Numbered from the stretch's first letter, positions 10,249 through 18,890 are shown. The stretch is DNA of 64,000 bases from Sphingomonas sp. TDK1 (GCF_001650735.1 NZ_LXVY01000034.1:372001-436000); one strand, 5' to 3'. The notes: generated from the sequence alone by a model not told the origin. Numbers and translations: made by a program.

Positions 10249-10337
10249 CGCCTTGGCATCGCCTGCGCGCCGCCAGTGCTCAACCTGTCCGAAAAGACAT
10301 CGCGTTCCGGCGCGTCCCCTGCCCCACATCACCGTGC
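10249..10337. promoter_or_regulatory. Divergent promoter region, DUF3429 gene and photolyase operon
   Basis: These 89 bases must hold the promoters of both the DUF3429 gene and the photolyase operon. I see a short inverted repeat TGTC-6-GACA (about 10287-10300), but no confident -35/-10 pair or LitR/CarH-type TGTATA operator. Confidence 0.3.
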
Positions 10338-11870
10338 ATGGCCCGCCTGATCCTCATTCTCGGCGACCAGCTCAGCGCTGGCATATCCTCGCTCGCCGAC
10401 GCCGATCCGGCCGAGGACCTGGTGCTGATGGCGGAAGTCGCCGAAGAGGCTGCCTATGTGCCGCACCACAAGAAGAAGCTCGCCTTCGTTTTCTCGGCGA
10501 TGCGGCATTTCGCCGAGGAACTTCGCGCGGAGGGCTGGCAAGTCCGCTACACCCGGCTTGACGATCCGAAGAACAGCGGCAGTCTGGCAGGCGAGATCGA
10601 GCGTGCCCGCAAAGACCTCGACATAGAGGAAATTTTCTGCACCGAGCCCGGGGAATGGCGCCTCCGCCAAACACTCGCTGCAGTGCCGGGTCTGGCCCTG
10701 CTCCCCGACACGCGCTTCCTCATCGACCCCGCCGGGTTCCGCGCCTGGACGCAGGGCCGACGCCAGCTACGCATGGAGCATTTCTACCGCGACATGCGCC
10801 GCCGCACCCGCCTGCTGATGGACGGCGATCAGCCTGCCGGCGGAGAGTGGAACTACGACCACGACAATCGCGAGACCCCGCCCCCCGGCACCACGCCCCC
10901 GTCGCTCCCGGCCTTTGAGCCCGATGCGATCACGCACGAGGTCCTAGCACTGGTCGAGCACCGCTTCCCCGATAATTTCGGCGATCTGCGGCCCTTTGCC
11001 CTCGCCGTCACCCGGGTCGATGCCGAAAAGGCGCGCGATCATTTTCTCGCCCATGCCTTGCCCCGCTTCGGCGACTACCAGGATGCGATGCGGAGCGGCG
11101 AGCCAGTATTGTTTCACGCGCACCTCGCGCTCTACATGAACATCGGTCTGCTCGATCCGCTCGACCTCTGCCGCCGCGCCGAGGCCGAATGGCGCGCCGG
11201 GCGGGTACCGATCAACTCGGTCGAGGGCTTCATCCGCCAGATCCTCGGCTGGCGGGAGTATGTCCGCGGGATCTACTGGCTGCACATGCCGCACTATGCC
11301 GATACCAATGCGCTCGAAGCCCGTCGCCCGCTTCCCGAATTTTACTGGACCGCCGAGACGGACATGGCGTGCGTGCGCGACGCGGTCGTGCAGACCCGTA
11401 CGCATGCCTATGCCCACCATATCCAGCGGCTGATGGTCACCGGCAATTTCGCGCTCCTCGCGGGCATCGACCCCTATCTGGTCCATGTCTGGTACATGGC
11501 GGTCTATGCCGATGCCTATGAATGGGTGGAGATGCCCAACACCATCGGCATGGCGCTGTTCGCCGATGGCGGGATCATGGGCTCCAAGCCCTATGCGGCG
11601 AGCGGCGCCTATATCGATCGCATGTCCGACTATTGCAGCGGCTGCCGCTACAAGGTGAAGCTGAAGGCCGGACCGGACGCCTGCCCGTTCAACTATCTCT
11701 ACTGGAATTTCATCGCCCATCACCGCGATCGCTTCGCGCGCAACCAGCGGATGGGCCCGATCGTCCGCAATTTCGACCGCATGACGGACGAGCGCAAGGC
11801 GGAAATTGCCGCCGATGCCGGGCGCTTCCTCGACGCGCTGGTGCCCGCCGGGAGCCGCTGGAATGGCTGA
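10338..11870 (+). CDS. Iron-sulfur bacterial cryptochrome/photolyase (FeS-BCP, CryB/PhrB type)
   Basis: Probable (6-4) photolyase or photolyase-like cryptochrome using FAD. The 510-residue product has the N-terminal antenna Rossmann part (RLILILGDQLS) and the C-terminal FAD domain (GFIRQILGWREYVRGIYW, THAYAHHIQRLMVTGNFALL, WVEMPNTIGMALFADGG). It has four cysteines at 345, 433, 436 and 449 (DMAC, YCSGC, DACPFNYLYW). This spacing equals that of the [4Fe-4S] ligands of Agrobacterium PhrB (recalled as 350, 438, 441 and 454). In that family the antenna is dimethyl-ribityllumazine. The next gene overlaps by 8 bases, so it heads an operon. Repair activity versus regulation cannot be told from sequence. 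Confidence 0.95.
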   Translation: MARLILILGDQLSAGISSLADADPAEDLVLMAEVAEEAAYVPHHKKKLAFVFSAMRHFAEELRAEGWQVRYTRLDDPKNSGSLAGEIERARKDLDIEEIFCTEPGEWRLRQTLAAVPGLALLPDTRFLIDPAGFRAWTQGRRQLRMEHFYRDMRRRTRLLMDGDQPAGGEWNYDHDNRETPPPGTTPPSLPAFEPDAITHEVLALVEHRFPDNFGDLRPFALAVTRVDAEKARDHFLAHALPRFGDYQDAMRSGEPVLFHAHLALYMNIGLLDPLDLCRRAEAEWRAGRVPINSVEGFIRQILGWREYVRGIYWLHMPHYADTNALEARRPLPEFYWTAETDMACVRDAVVQTRTHAYAHHIQRLMVTGNFALLAGIDPYLVHVWYMAVYADAYEWVEMPNTIGMALFADGGIMGSKPYAASGAYIDRMSDYCSGCRYKVKLKAGPDACPFNYLYWNFIAHHRDRFARNQRMGPIVRNFDRMTDERKAEIAADAGRFLDALVPAGSRWNG

Positions 11871-12237
11871 TCTGCTCACCGTATGGTACGATGGCGGCTG
11901 CCCCTTGTGCGTCCGCGAGATTGCGCTGATGCGTCGGCTCGATCGACGCGGAAGGCTGCGCTTCGTCGATGTCAGCGACGACACGAACAGCTGCCCGCTC
12001 GATCGCGGCGACTTGCTCGCCCGCTTCCATGTCAGCGACGCGCAGGGCCGCTTCTTCAACGGTGCGGCGGCATTCGCGGCGATGTGGCGCGTTATCCCGC
12101 TCCTGCGCCCGTTTGGGCTCTTGGCATTGCTTCCAGGGATGACCTGGGCACTCGAGCGGCTCTACCGCGCCTTTCTGCGCGTTCGACCCACACTCCAGCG
12201 CTGGATGCGCGAAAGGGAACGGCATGGCGGACGATAA
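11863..12237 (+). CDS. DCC-family thiol-disulfide oxidoreductase-like protein (DUF393)
   Basis: The 124-residue protein starts MADLLTVWYDGGCPLCVREI. The YDGGCPLC motif is the hallmark of the DCC/DUF393 family, with its CxxC-like thioredoxin-style site. FFNGAAAFAAMWRVIPLL and a C-terminal hydrophobic helix (LLALLPGMTWALERLYRAFL) follow. The start overlaps the photolyase stop by 8 bases and its end overlaps the kinase gene by 14 bases, so translation is coupled on both sides. DCC proteins are frequent photolyase neighbours. The redox role is inferred from the motif only. Confidence 0.88.
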   Translation: MADLLTVWYDGGCPLCVREIALMRRLDRRGRLRFVDVSDDTNSCPLDRGDLLARFHVSDAQGRFFNGAAAFAAMWRVIPLLRPFGLLALLPGMTWALERLYRAFLRVRPTLQRWMRERERHGGR

Positions 12238-13555
12238 TGGATATGACGGCCGCTCGCGCGCGGTTCCCAAGGGGCGGCTCGCCCGTTTCGGCGTGATGGG
12301 CCGGCTGGCGGGCGGCGTCGCGGGCAACGTGCTCGCGGAGGGCGCCAAGCGCCTCGTCGCCGGTGAGCGCCCGCAGCTGCGCGACCTCGTCCTCACCCCC
12401 GGCAACGTCGCCCGCGCGACGGAGCAGCTGGCCCAGCTGCGCGGCGCGGCGATGAAGCTGGGGCAGATGATCTCGCTCGATGCCGGCGACGTGCTGCCCG
12501 ACGAGCTCACCCAGATCCTCGCCCGCCTGCGTGACCGCGCCCATCACATGCCCCCCGCCCAGCTCCAGCAGGTGCTGGCAAAGGAATGGGGCGCCGACTG
12601 GCGTCGACGCTTCGCGCTGTTCGAGGCGCACCCCATGGCCGCTGCCTCGATCGGCCAGGTCCATCGCGCGCGGCTGCCCGATGGGCGAACGCTGGCGATC
12701 AAGGTGCAATATCCCGGCGTGCGGGAGAGCATCGACGCCGATGTCGACAATGTCGCGACCCTGCTCCGCCTGTCCGGGCTGTTGCCCAAGGGGCTCGACG
12801 TCACGCCGCTGCTCGGCGAGGCCAAGCGCCAGCTTCACGACGAGGCGGATTATGTCCGTGAGGCAGCGATGATGACACGCTATGCCGACCATCTCGCCGG
12901 CGACGATCGTTACCTCGTGCCCCGCCCGGTGCCGGAGCTCTCGACCACCAACGTGCTGGCGATGGACTATATCGCCGCCAAGCCGATCGAAACCCTCGAA
13001 GCGGCGGACCAGGGCGAGCGCAACCGCGTCACCACCGCGCTGATCGACCTGGTGCTACAGGAACTGTTCGCCTTCGCCTTTATTCAGACCGATCCCAACT
13101 TCGCCAATTACCGCTATCAACCAGAAACCGGGCGGTTGGTGTTGCTCGATTTTGGCGCAGCGATGCCCGTTTCCGACGCCATTACAGGTGGATATCGCCG
13201 CCTGTTGCACGCCGGCCTGAGCAGCGATCGCGCCGCTGTACGCGCCGCCGCCCTCGACCTGGGCTTCTTCAGCCCGGCCGCGCTAGCGCGCCATCCCGCC
13301 GTGATCGACAGGATGATCGGCCTGACCCTCGAACAGACCGACCGCGCGGACGATTTCGACTTCGGCGACCGCAGTTTCCTCCAGGCGGTACGCGGCGAAG
13401 GCATGCAGATGGTCGAGGACCGCGCGATATGGCACGTGCCGCCTGCCGACATTTTGTTCGTCCAGCGCAAGATCAGCGGCATGGCACTCCTCGCGGCGCG
13501 GCTGAAGGCGCGGGTGGCACTCCGCGGTCTGGTAGAGCGCCGACTCGCTCAATAA
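12224..13555 (+). CDS. ABC1/AarF (UbiB/COQ8) family atypical kinase
   Basis: The 443-residue product has the hallmarks of the ABC1 atypical kinase-like family. The KxGQ motif is AAMKLGQMISLD, the alanine-rich loop is AAASIGQVHRA, the Lys is in TLAIKVQYPGV, and there is QTDPNFANYRY and the metal-binding LLDFGAAM. The family acts in ubiquinone biosynthesis or lipid/quinone homeostasis as ATPase or kinase. No C-terminal transmembrane pair typical of UbiB is obvious, so it is a soluble member closer to COQ8/ADCK1-type ABC1 proteins than to UbiB. It overlaps the DCC gene by 14 bases and overlaps the convergent SDR gene by 7 bases at its 3' end. Its place in a photolyase operon suggests a light or oxidative-stress role. 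Confidence 0.88.
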   Translation: MADDNGYDGRSRAVPKGRLARFGVMGRLAGGVAGNVLAEGAKRLVAGERPQLRDLVLTPGNVARATEQLAQLRGAAMKLGQMISLDAGDVLPDELTQILARLRDRAHHMPPAQLQQVLAKEWGADWRRRFALFEAHPMAAASIGQVHRARLPDGRTLAIKVQYPGVRESIDADVDNVATLLRLSGLLPKGLDVTPLLGEAKRQLHDEADYVREAAMMTRYADHLAGDDRYLVPRPVPELSTTNVLAMDYIAAKPIETLEAADQGERNRVTTALIDLVLQELFAFAFIQTDPNFANYRYQPETGRLVLLDFGAAMPVSDAITGGYRRLLHAGLSSDRAAVRAAALDLGFFSPAALARHPAVIDRMIGLTLEQTDRADDFDFGDRSFLQAVRGEGMQMVEDRAIWHVPPADILFVQRKISGMALLAARLKARVALRGLVERRLAQ

Positions 13556-14265
13556 GGGATCCGGGCGCCGTCCCAGGCGAAGAGACCACCCGAATCCGCT
13601 GGCGTCAGATTGTTGAGAACGTCCAGCATTAATCTGGCGCTATTGCCTGCTTCGAATAGCTTTTCCGGAGTAACACCGCGCTGGAAAGGTGCTGAAAGCG
13701 GCGTGTTTACCGTTCCGGGATGCAACGCTGCAATGATCGCCTCGACATGGGTGCGACGCAGCTCGATCGCGAAATTCACCATCAGCATGTTTAGCGCCGC
13801 CTTGGACGCGCGATAGCTGTGCCATCCTCCCAGCCGGTTGTCCGCGATCGATCCGACCCGCGCCGACAACACGGCAAACACGGCACGCCGATCGCGCGGG
13901 AGAAGCGGCAGGAAATGCTTGGCGATAAGCGCGGGTCCGATCGTGTTGATCGCGAAAAGCTCAGCCATGACCGCAGGATCGAGCGAGCGAACTGCCTTCT
14001 CTGGCAAGGGGCCACCGTCTCGATGCAGCATGCCCGTCGCAACGAAGACCAGATCGACCGGGCCGCCGATGCTCGCCGCTGCCTCGGCGATGCTGGATTC
14101 ATCCTGAAGATCGAAACGGAACGGCATTGCCTTGGCGACGTCGATTCCCTCGACAGAACGGGCGCCGGCATGGATCCGCCCGATCGTTGGATCGGCTGCC
14201 AGTTCCGCCACCAGCGCCGCGCCGATCCCGCCCGACGCGCCGAACACCACTGCCGTCCGCCCCAT
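13549..14265 (-). CDS. Short-chain dehydrogenase/reductase (CsgA-like)
   Basis: The 238-residue SDR has the cofactor motif VVFGASGGIGAAL near the N-terminus, VFVATGMLH (NNAG equivalent), a Ser in LSARVGSIAD and YRASKAALN (catalytic Tyr-x3-Lys), then ALHPGTVNTPLS. The ATG at 14265 is preferred because AAGGAG lies 5 bases upstream. CsgA-like SDRs are standard members of photolyase and light-stress gene clusters. It is convergent with the AarF-family gene, with a 7-base overlap. Substrate unknown. Confidence 0.88.
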   Translation of the reverse strand: MGRTAVVFGASGGIGAALVAELAADPTIGRIHAGARSVEGIDVAKAMPFRFDLQDESSIAEAAASIGGPVDLVFVATGMLHRDGGPLPEKAVRSLDPAVMAELFAINTIGPALIAKHFLPLLPRDRRAVFAVLSARVGSIADNRLGGWHSYRASKAALNMLMVNFAIELRRTHVEAIIAALHPGTVNTPLSAPFQRGVTPEKLFEAGNSARLMLDVLNNLTPADSGGLFAWDGARIPY

Positions 14266-14407
14266 GCGCGCTCCTTCCACGCATCTGTCTCGGCCCCGCG
14301 CCTCGTCCTTGCAACCTGTCCTCCCGGCCGCGCTGAGGCCGTACGTTGTGCAGATGCGGCAGCTTGCCCTTTTTGCGCCGCGAAACTGTGGCTAGGAGGA
14401 AGGCGTG

Positions 14408-15295
14408 ATGCGTGCCCTGCTCCTTGCCTTTCCGCTGTTGCTCGCGAACACCGAGGATCCACCGATCCCGCCAACGATCAAGGCGATGCTCGATGCGGCG
14501 ATGAGCTCGGGCAACGAGGCCGATGTGGCCGTCATCGTCAAATACGCCAAGACCGCCGACCCGGCGAGCGCCCCCCTGGTTGCCAAGATGGCCGGAGACT
14601 GGCGATCGAAGCGCCGGGAGGTTGCCCAGCAGGCCCTACGGGAGGCGCATTTCCTCCAACTGGTGAAGGGCCATGTCGAACTCGGCGGCTATGTGCAGAC
14701 CGGCAATTCGGAAAATATCGGCGTCACCGCGGCCGCTGAGGTGAAGCGCGAGGGCATCGAGTGGCGCCACAAAGTACGCGTGCAGGCAGATTACCAGGAA
14801 AGCCTGGGCGTCACTACGCGCGAACGCTACCTCGCCGCCTATGAACCCAACTGGAAGTTCGACAGCCGCGCCTACATGTACGGCGCCGCGCAGTATGAAA
14901 GCGATCGCTTCTCCGGTTTCGGTGACCGTGTGTCGATCTCGGCCGGCGCCGGCTATAGCGCGATCAAGAGCTCGGCGATCAAGCTCGATCTCGAGCTCGG
15001 CCCAGCCTATCGCTACACGCGCTTCATCGGCGCGCCCACCGAGAATAACATCGCGGCGCGCGGTTCGCTTGATTTTGCCTGGAGGCTGTCGCGCGGCATG
15101 TCGCTGACGCAGCAGGCGTCCGCCTATGTCGAGAAGGACAACAGCACGGTGTCGACCAAGTCGGCGCTGCTGGCAAAGCTGATCGGGCCACTGTCGGCGC
15201 AGTTCAGCTACACCGTCCAATATGAAAGCGCGCCGCCGCTCGGTCGCCTGACAACCGACACCACCAGCCGCGCGGCGCTCGTCGTCGATTTCTGA
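14408..15295 (+). CDS. DUF481 outer-membrane protein (YdiY-like)
   Basis: The 295-residue product has a short signal peptide (MRALLLAFPLLLA), an alpha-helical N-terminal part of about 80 residues, then a DUF481 beta-barrel beginning VELGGYVQTGNSENIG. Alternating strands follow (EWRHKVRVQADYQES, YMYGAAQYESDRFSGFGDR) and end ALVVDF. Salt-induced outer-membrane proteins of the YdiY type belong here. A strong AGGAGG lies 8 bases before the ATG at 14408; a GTG at 14405 is also possible. Monocistronic; function unknown beyond outer-membrane location. Confidence 0.85.
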   Translation: MRALLLAFPLLLANTEDPPIPPTIKAMLDAAMSSGNEADVAVIVKYAKTADPASAPLVAKMAGDWRSKRREVAQQALREAHFLQLVKGHVELGGYVQTGNSENIGVTAAAEVKREGIEWRHKVRVQADYQESLGVTTRERYLAAYEPNWKFDSRAYMYGAAQYESDRFSGFGDRVSISAGAGYSAIKSSAIKLDLELGPAYRYTRFIGAPTENNIAARGSLDFAWRLSRGMSLTQQASAYVEKDNSTVSTKSALLAKLIGPLSAQFSYTVQYESAPPLGRLTTDTTSRAALVVDF

Positions 15296-15350
15296 TGGGC
15301 TGCCGGCCCGGGGGTGTTCAACCGCCCCCGTTCCGGTCTACGACACGGCC

Positions 15351-16559
15351 ATGAACATGCTATCCGCGATAGAACGGACGGCGATCGAGCGCGCACAAGC
15401 TGCGCCGATGCTGGAGAGGACATTGCAGTGGGCGGCGATCAACAGCGGCACCCGTAATCTGGCGGGTCTCGCTACGATGGCGTCTACGTTGGCGGACGCC
15501 TTTTCCGCCCTGCCCGGTGCACTGGAACTGGTTGCGCCGGAGCCGGTCGAAACGGTGACGCCCGGCGGCATCGTCGAACCGATGGCGCATGGTCGCCACC
15601 TGTTGCTGACCGTGCGGCCCGACGCCCCGGTGCAGTTGCTTTTCACCGGCCACATGGACACGGTGTTCGGGATCGATCATCCCTTCCAGCGATCGCGATG
15701 GCTGGACGACGGACGCCTGAACGCGCCGGGATCCGCCGACATGAAGGGCGGCCTGTCGCTGATGCTGGCCGCACTGGAAGCAGCCGAAGCTAGCCCGATG
15801 GCACACCGGCTGGGCTATACGGTGCTGATCAATTCGGATGAGGAAACGGGTTCGCTTTCGTCCCGCGCGTTGATCGCCCGCGTCGCAGACGGCAAGGCAG
15901 CCGCGCTTACCTATGAACCGGCGCTTCCCGACGGCACGCTGGCAGGAGCGCGGGGCGGCACCGGCAATTTCTCGCTCGTGGTGCATGGCCGCAGCGCCCA
16001 TGCCGGTCGCAACCCCGAGGACGGGCGCAACGCTTTGGTCGCCGCTGCGGCGCTCGCCGTCATACTGGCGGACGCGAAGGCGCCGGGCCTCGCGGTGAAC
16101 CCGGCGCGGATCGACGGCGGCGGGCCGAACAATGTCGTGCCCGATCTTGCGATCCTCCGCGTCAACTTCCGCCCCGGCGACGCGGATGCGATCGCGCGCG
16201 CGCAAGCCGCGCTGGACGCGGCGATCGCGCGCGTATCGGCAGCGCATGACGTCCGTATCGAACTGCACGGCAGCTTCAATCGCCCGCCCAAGCCGGTCGA
16301 CCCGGCGGCAGCCCGCCTGTTCGACCTCGTTCGCGACGCTGGTGCCGATCTCGGCATCCCGATCGCGTGGAAGGCAACCGGGGGCGTGTGCGACGGCAAC
16401 AACATCGCCGCCTGCGGGGTGCCGGTGGTCGACACCATGGGCGCTCGCGGCGGCGCCATTCATTCCATGGAGGAATTTCTGATCCCGGAAAGTCTGCCCG
16501 AGCGCGCCGCGCTCTCGGCCCTCACCGTCCTCCGCCTCGCCGAACGGGGTCGGCCATGA
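15351..16559 (+). CDS. M20-family metallohydrolase in the arginine succinyltransferase operon
   Basis: The 402-residue zinc hydrolase has a full M20 set: LLFTGHMDTVFG (His, Asp), NAPGSADMKGGLSLM (bridging Asp), INSDEETGSLSS (catalytic Glu and ligand Glu) and GARGGAIHSMEEFL (last His). The lid domain contains VVHGRSAHAGRNPEDGRNA. M20 includes ArgE, DapE and CPG2-type N-acyl amino-acid hydrolases. Its stop overlaps the start of astA (ATGA). I infer that it may remove succinate from a succinylated amino acid, replacing AstE, which is an M14-type enzyme and not seen here. An annotation of glutamate carboxypeptidase would be equally compatible with sequence alone. Confidence 0.88.
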   Translation: MNMLSAIERTAIERAQAAPMLERTLQWAAINSGTRNLAGLATMASTLADAFSALPGALELVAPEPVETVTPGGIVEPMAHGRHLLLTVRPDAPVQLLFTGHMDTVFGIDHPFQRSRWLDDGRLNAPGSADMKGGLSLMLAALEAAEASPMAHRLGYTVLINSDEETGSLSSRALIARVADGKAAALTYEPALPDGTLAGARGGTGNFSLVVHGRSAHAGRNPEDGRNALVAAAALAVILADAKAPGLAVNPARIDGGGPNNVVPDLAILRVNFRPGDADAIARAQAALDAAIARVSAAHDVRIELHGSFNRPPKPVDPAAARLFDLVRDAGADLGIPIAWKATGGVCDGNNIAACGVPVVDTMGARGGAIHSMEEFLIPESLPERAALSALTVLRLAERGRP

Positions 16560-17572
16560 GCAGCTTCCGCATCCGCGCCGCGCGCGACGAGGATCTTCAG
16601 CCATTGTACGAGATGGCGAAGCTAACCGGCGGCGGTTTCACCAATTTGCCGCCCGACAGGCCTGCCTTGCGCGCGAAGCTTGATCGCAGCCATGCCGCCT
16701 TCGCGCGCGGCGAGGACGCCGACGTGTCCGACGATCTCTTCGTGCTCATCCTCGAAAATGGCGAAACCGGCGATGTCCGCGGCACCTGCCAGATCTTCAC
16801 GCGTGTAGGAGAGAAATGGCCGTTCTACAGTTATCGTATCGGGACTGTAACCAAGCATAGTCAAGAACTTAAGCGTACTTTCCGCGCTGAGATCTTAAGT
16901 CTGGTCAACGATCTGGAAGGCTGTAGCGAGGTGGGCGGTCTATTCCTCCACCCCGGCGAGCGTGCCGGCGGACTGGGCCTGCTCCTCGCGCGGGCGCGCT
17001 ATCTCTTCATCGCCCAGCACCGCGCGCGCTTTGCCGACCGTATCCTCGCCGAGCTCCGCGGGGTGATCGACGAAGCGGGCGGCTCGCCCTTCTGGGACGG
17101 GGTTGCCGGGCGCTTTTTCGGGATGAATTTTCAGCAGGCCGATGAGTTCAATGCCACCCATGGCAACCAGTTCATCGCCGACCTGATGCCAAAGCATCCG
17201 GTGTACACCGCGATGCTTTCCGAAAACGCCCGCTCCGTGATCGGCTTGCCTCACCCTTCCGGCCGCGCCGCGATGCGAATGCTGGAAAATGAGGGATTTG
17301 CCTTCGAAAGTTACATCGATATCTTCGACGGTGGCCCGACGATGACGGCGCGTACGGATCAGGTGAAGACCGTGCGGGAAACGCAACGCGCCACCGTTGC
17401 CGCAATCGCCGCAGGCGGTGAGCCCGCGCTGATCGCCACGGGTAAGCTCTCCGACTTCCAATCCGCGCTGGCGCAAGTGTCCGCCGGCGCGGAAGGGGTG
17501 ACGATCGACCCGGTTTCGGCGAAAACGCTATCCCTCTCCATCGGCGACGATATCCTGTGGGTGGCGCGCTGA
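16556..17572 (+). CDS. astA: Arginine N-succinyltransferase
   Basis: First step of the AST pathway: transfers succinyl from succinyl-CoA to the alpha-amino group of arginine. The 338-residue product matches the family in length and motifs: FRIRAARDEDLQPLYEMA, GGGFTNLPPD, GGLFLHPGERAGGLGLLLAR, PFWDGVAGRFFGMNF and LPHPSGRAAMRMLENEGF. It is translationally coupled to the M20 hydrolase by ATGA and to astB by a 1-base TGATG overlap. About 16800-16945 (residues 82-130) uses rare codons (TTA, CTA, several AGT, ACT, GTA) in an otherwise GC-rich gene, although the encoded residues remain normal for the family. Confidence 0.95.
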   Translation: MSSFRIRAARDEDLQPLYEMAKLTGGGFTNLPPDRPALRAKLDRSHAAFARGEDADVSDDLFVLILENGETGDVRGTCQIFTRVGEKWPFYSYRIGTVTKHSQELKRTFRAEILSLVNDLEGCSEVGGLFLHPGERAGGLGLLLARARYLFIAQHRARFADRILAELRGVIDEAGGSPFWDGVAGRFFGMNFQQADEFNATHGNQFIADLMPKHPVYTAMLSENARSVIGLPHPSGRAAMRMLENEGFAFESYIDIFDGGPTMTARTDQVKTVRETQRATVAAIAAGGEPALIATGKLSDFQSALAQVSAGAEGVTIDPVSAKTLSLSIGDDILWVAR

Positions 17573-18831
17573 TGCTGGTGGAGATCAACTTCGACGGCAT
17601 CGTGGGGCCCAGCCATAATTATGCCGGTCTCAGCCCGGGCAACCTTGCTGCCACACGCAATCGTGGTGCCGTGTCGCACCCGCGGGCGGCGGCGCTGCAG
17701 GGCATCGCCAAGATGCGGACGAACCTCGCCCTTGGCCTGCATCAGGGCATCCTTCTTCCCCACGCACGGCCGGATCGTTCATGGCTCGCCCGGTTGGGCC
17801 TACACTATGAGCAGGCACCGCCGCACAGCCAGGCGCAGGCGCTATCCGCCTCGCCGATGTGGGCCGCGAACGCAGCGACGGTGTCGCCTGCGCCGGATAC
17901 CGCCGATGGCCGCTGCCATCTGAGCGTCGCCAACTTGGTGACGATGCCGCACCGTAGCCATGAATGGCAGGAAACGCTGGCGCAGCTTCGGCTCGCATTC
18001 CGCAATACGGCCTTCGCAGTGCATGGTCCCGTGCCCGCACCCTTTGGCGACGAGGGTGCGGCCAACCATATGCGTCTCGCCACCGCGCACGACGCGCCCG
18101 GCGTGGAAATATTCGTCTACGGAATTGCCGGCGGTCCCTTCCCCGCCCGCCAGCATCCGGATGCCAGCGCCGCGATCGCGCGGCGGCATTTGCTCGATCC
18201 CGCGCGGACGCTCTTCGTTCAGCAATCCGACGCGGCCATTGCCGCCGGCGCCTTCCACAATGACGTGGTGGCAGTGGCAAATGGCCGCGTGCTGTTCGCG
18301 CACGAACACGCTTTTGCGGAAAAGGATCGCTTCTATGAACGGCTACGCGCGACGATGCCGGAGGTGGAGATCGTCGAGGTCGCGGCCGATCAGGTGAGCC
18401 TCACCGACGCCATCGCCTCCTATCTGTTCAACGCGCAATTGGTCACGCTGCCGACAGACGAAATCGCATTGATCGTGCCGAGCGAGGCGCGCGATACGCC
18501 GAGCGTGTGGAATTGGCTGCAGGCGCACGTTGCTGGTAACGGCCCGATTCGCCGCGTCCAGGTGGTCGACGTGCGCGAGTCGATGGCGAACGGCGGCGGA
18601 CCTGCGTGCCTCCGCCTGCGCGTCGTTGCCGATCCTGCCGCCGTGGACTCACGCTTCCTGGTCGACGCAGCAACGTTGGATCGAATCGCAGCCGTCATCG
18701 AAGCCCATTGGCCGGAAGCGATTGATCCCGGTGCGATCGCGGACCCCGCCCTCATCACCCGGATCGAGAACGCGCGCAGGGCGCTGCTGGAAACGCTCGA
18801 TCTTGTCGAGTTAATTGACAGTTTACCATGA
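17572..18831 (+). CDS. astB: N-succinylarginine dihydrolase
   Basis: Second AST step: N2-succinylarginine to N2-succinylornithine plus 2 ammonia and CO2. The 419-residue product has NFDGIVGPSHNYAGLSPGN at the start, FGDEGAANHMRL (catalytic Glu), AFHNDVVAVANG (His) and MANGGGPACLRLRV (nucleophilic Cys). This is the amidinotransferase-like fold triad. The start at 17572 overlaps the astA stop. AstC and AstD, needed to finish the route to succinylglutamate, are not in the window. Confidence 0.96.
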   Translation: MLVEINFDGIVGPSHNYAGLSPGNLAATRNRGAVSHPRAAALQGIAKMRTNLALGLHQGILLPHARPDRSWLARLGLHYEQAPPHSQAQALSASPMWAANAATVSPAPDTADGRCHLSVANLVTMPHRSHEWQETLAQLRLAFRNTAFAVHGPVPAPFGDEGAANHMRLATAHDAPGVEIFVYGIAGGPFPARQHPDASAAIARRHLLDPARTLFVQQSDAAIAAGAFHNDVVAVANGRVLFAHEHAFAEKDRFYERLRATMPEVEIVEVAADQVSLTDAIASYLFNAQLVTLPTDEIALIVPSEARDTPSVWNWLQAHVAGNGPIRRVQVVDVRESMANGGGPACLRLRVVADPAAVDSRFLVDAATLDRIAAVIEAHWPEAIDPGAIADPALITRIENARRALLETLDLVELIDSLP

Positions 18832-18890
18832 TGGGGGCCTGACAAACGTCGGTTTTTCGGCGTTGGCACAATCCTTGCTGCGCGCTTGCC

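Noticed and set aside
10249..10337. LitR/CarH or PpsR-type light operator before the photolyase
   Set aside because: I looked for TGTATA..TATACA and TGT-12-ACA patterns and found none convincing.
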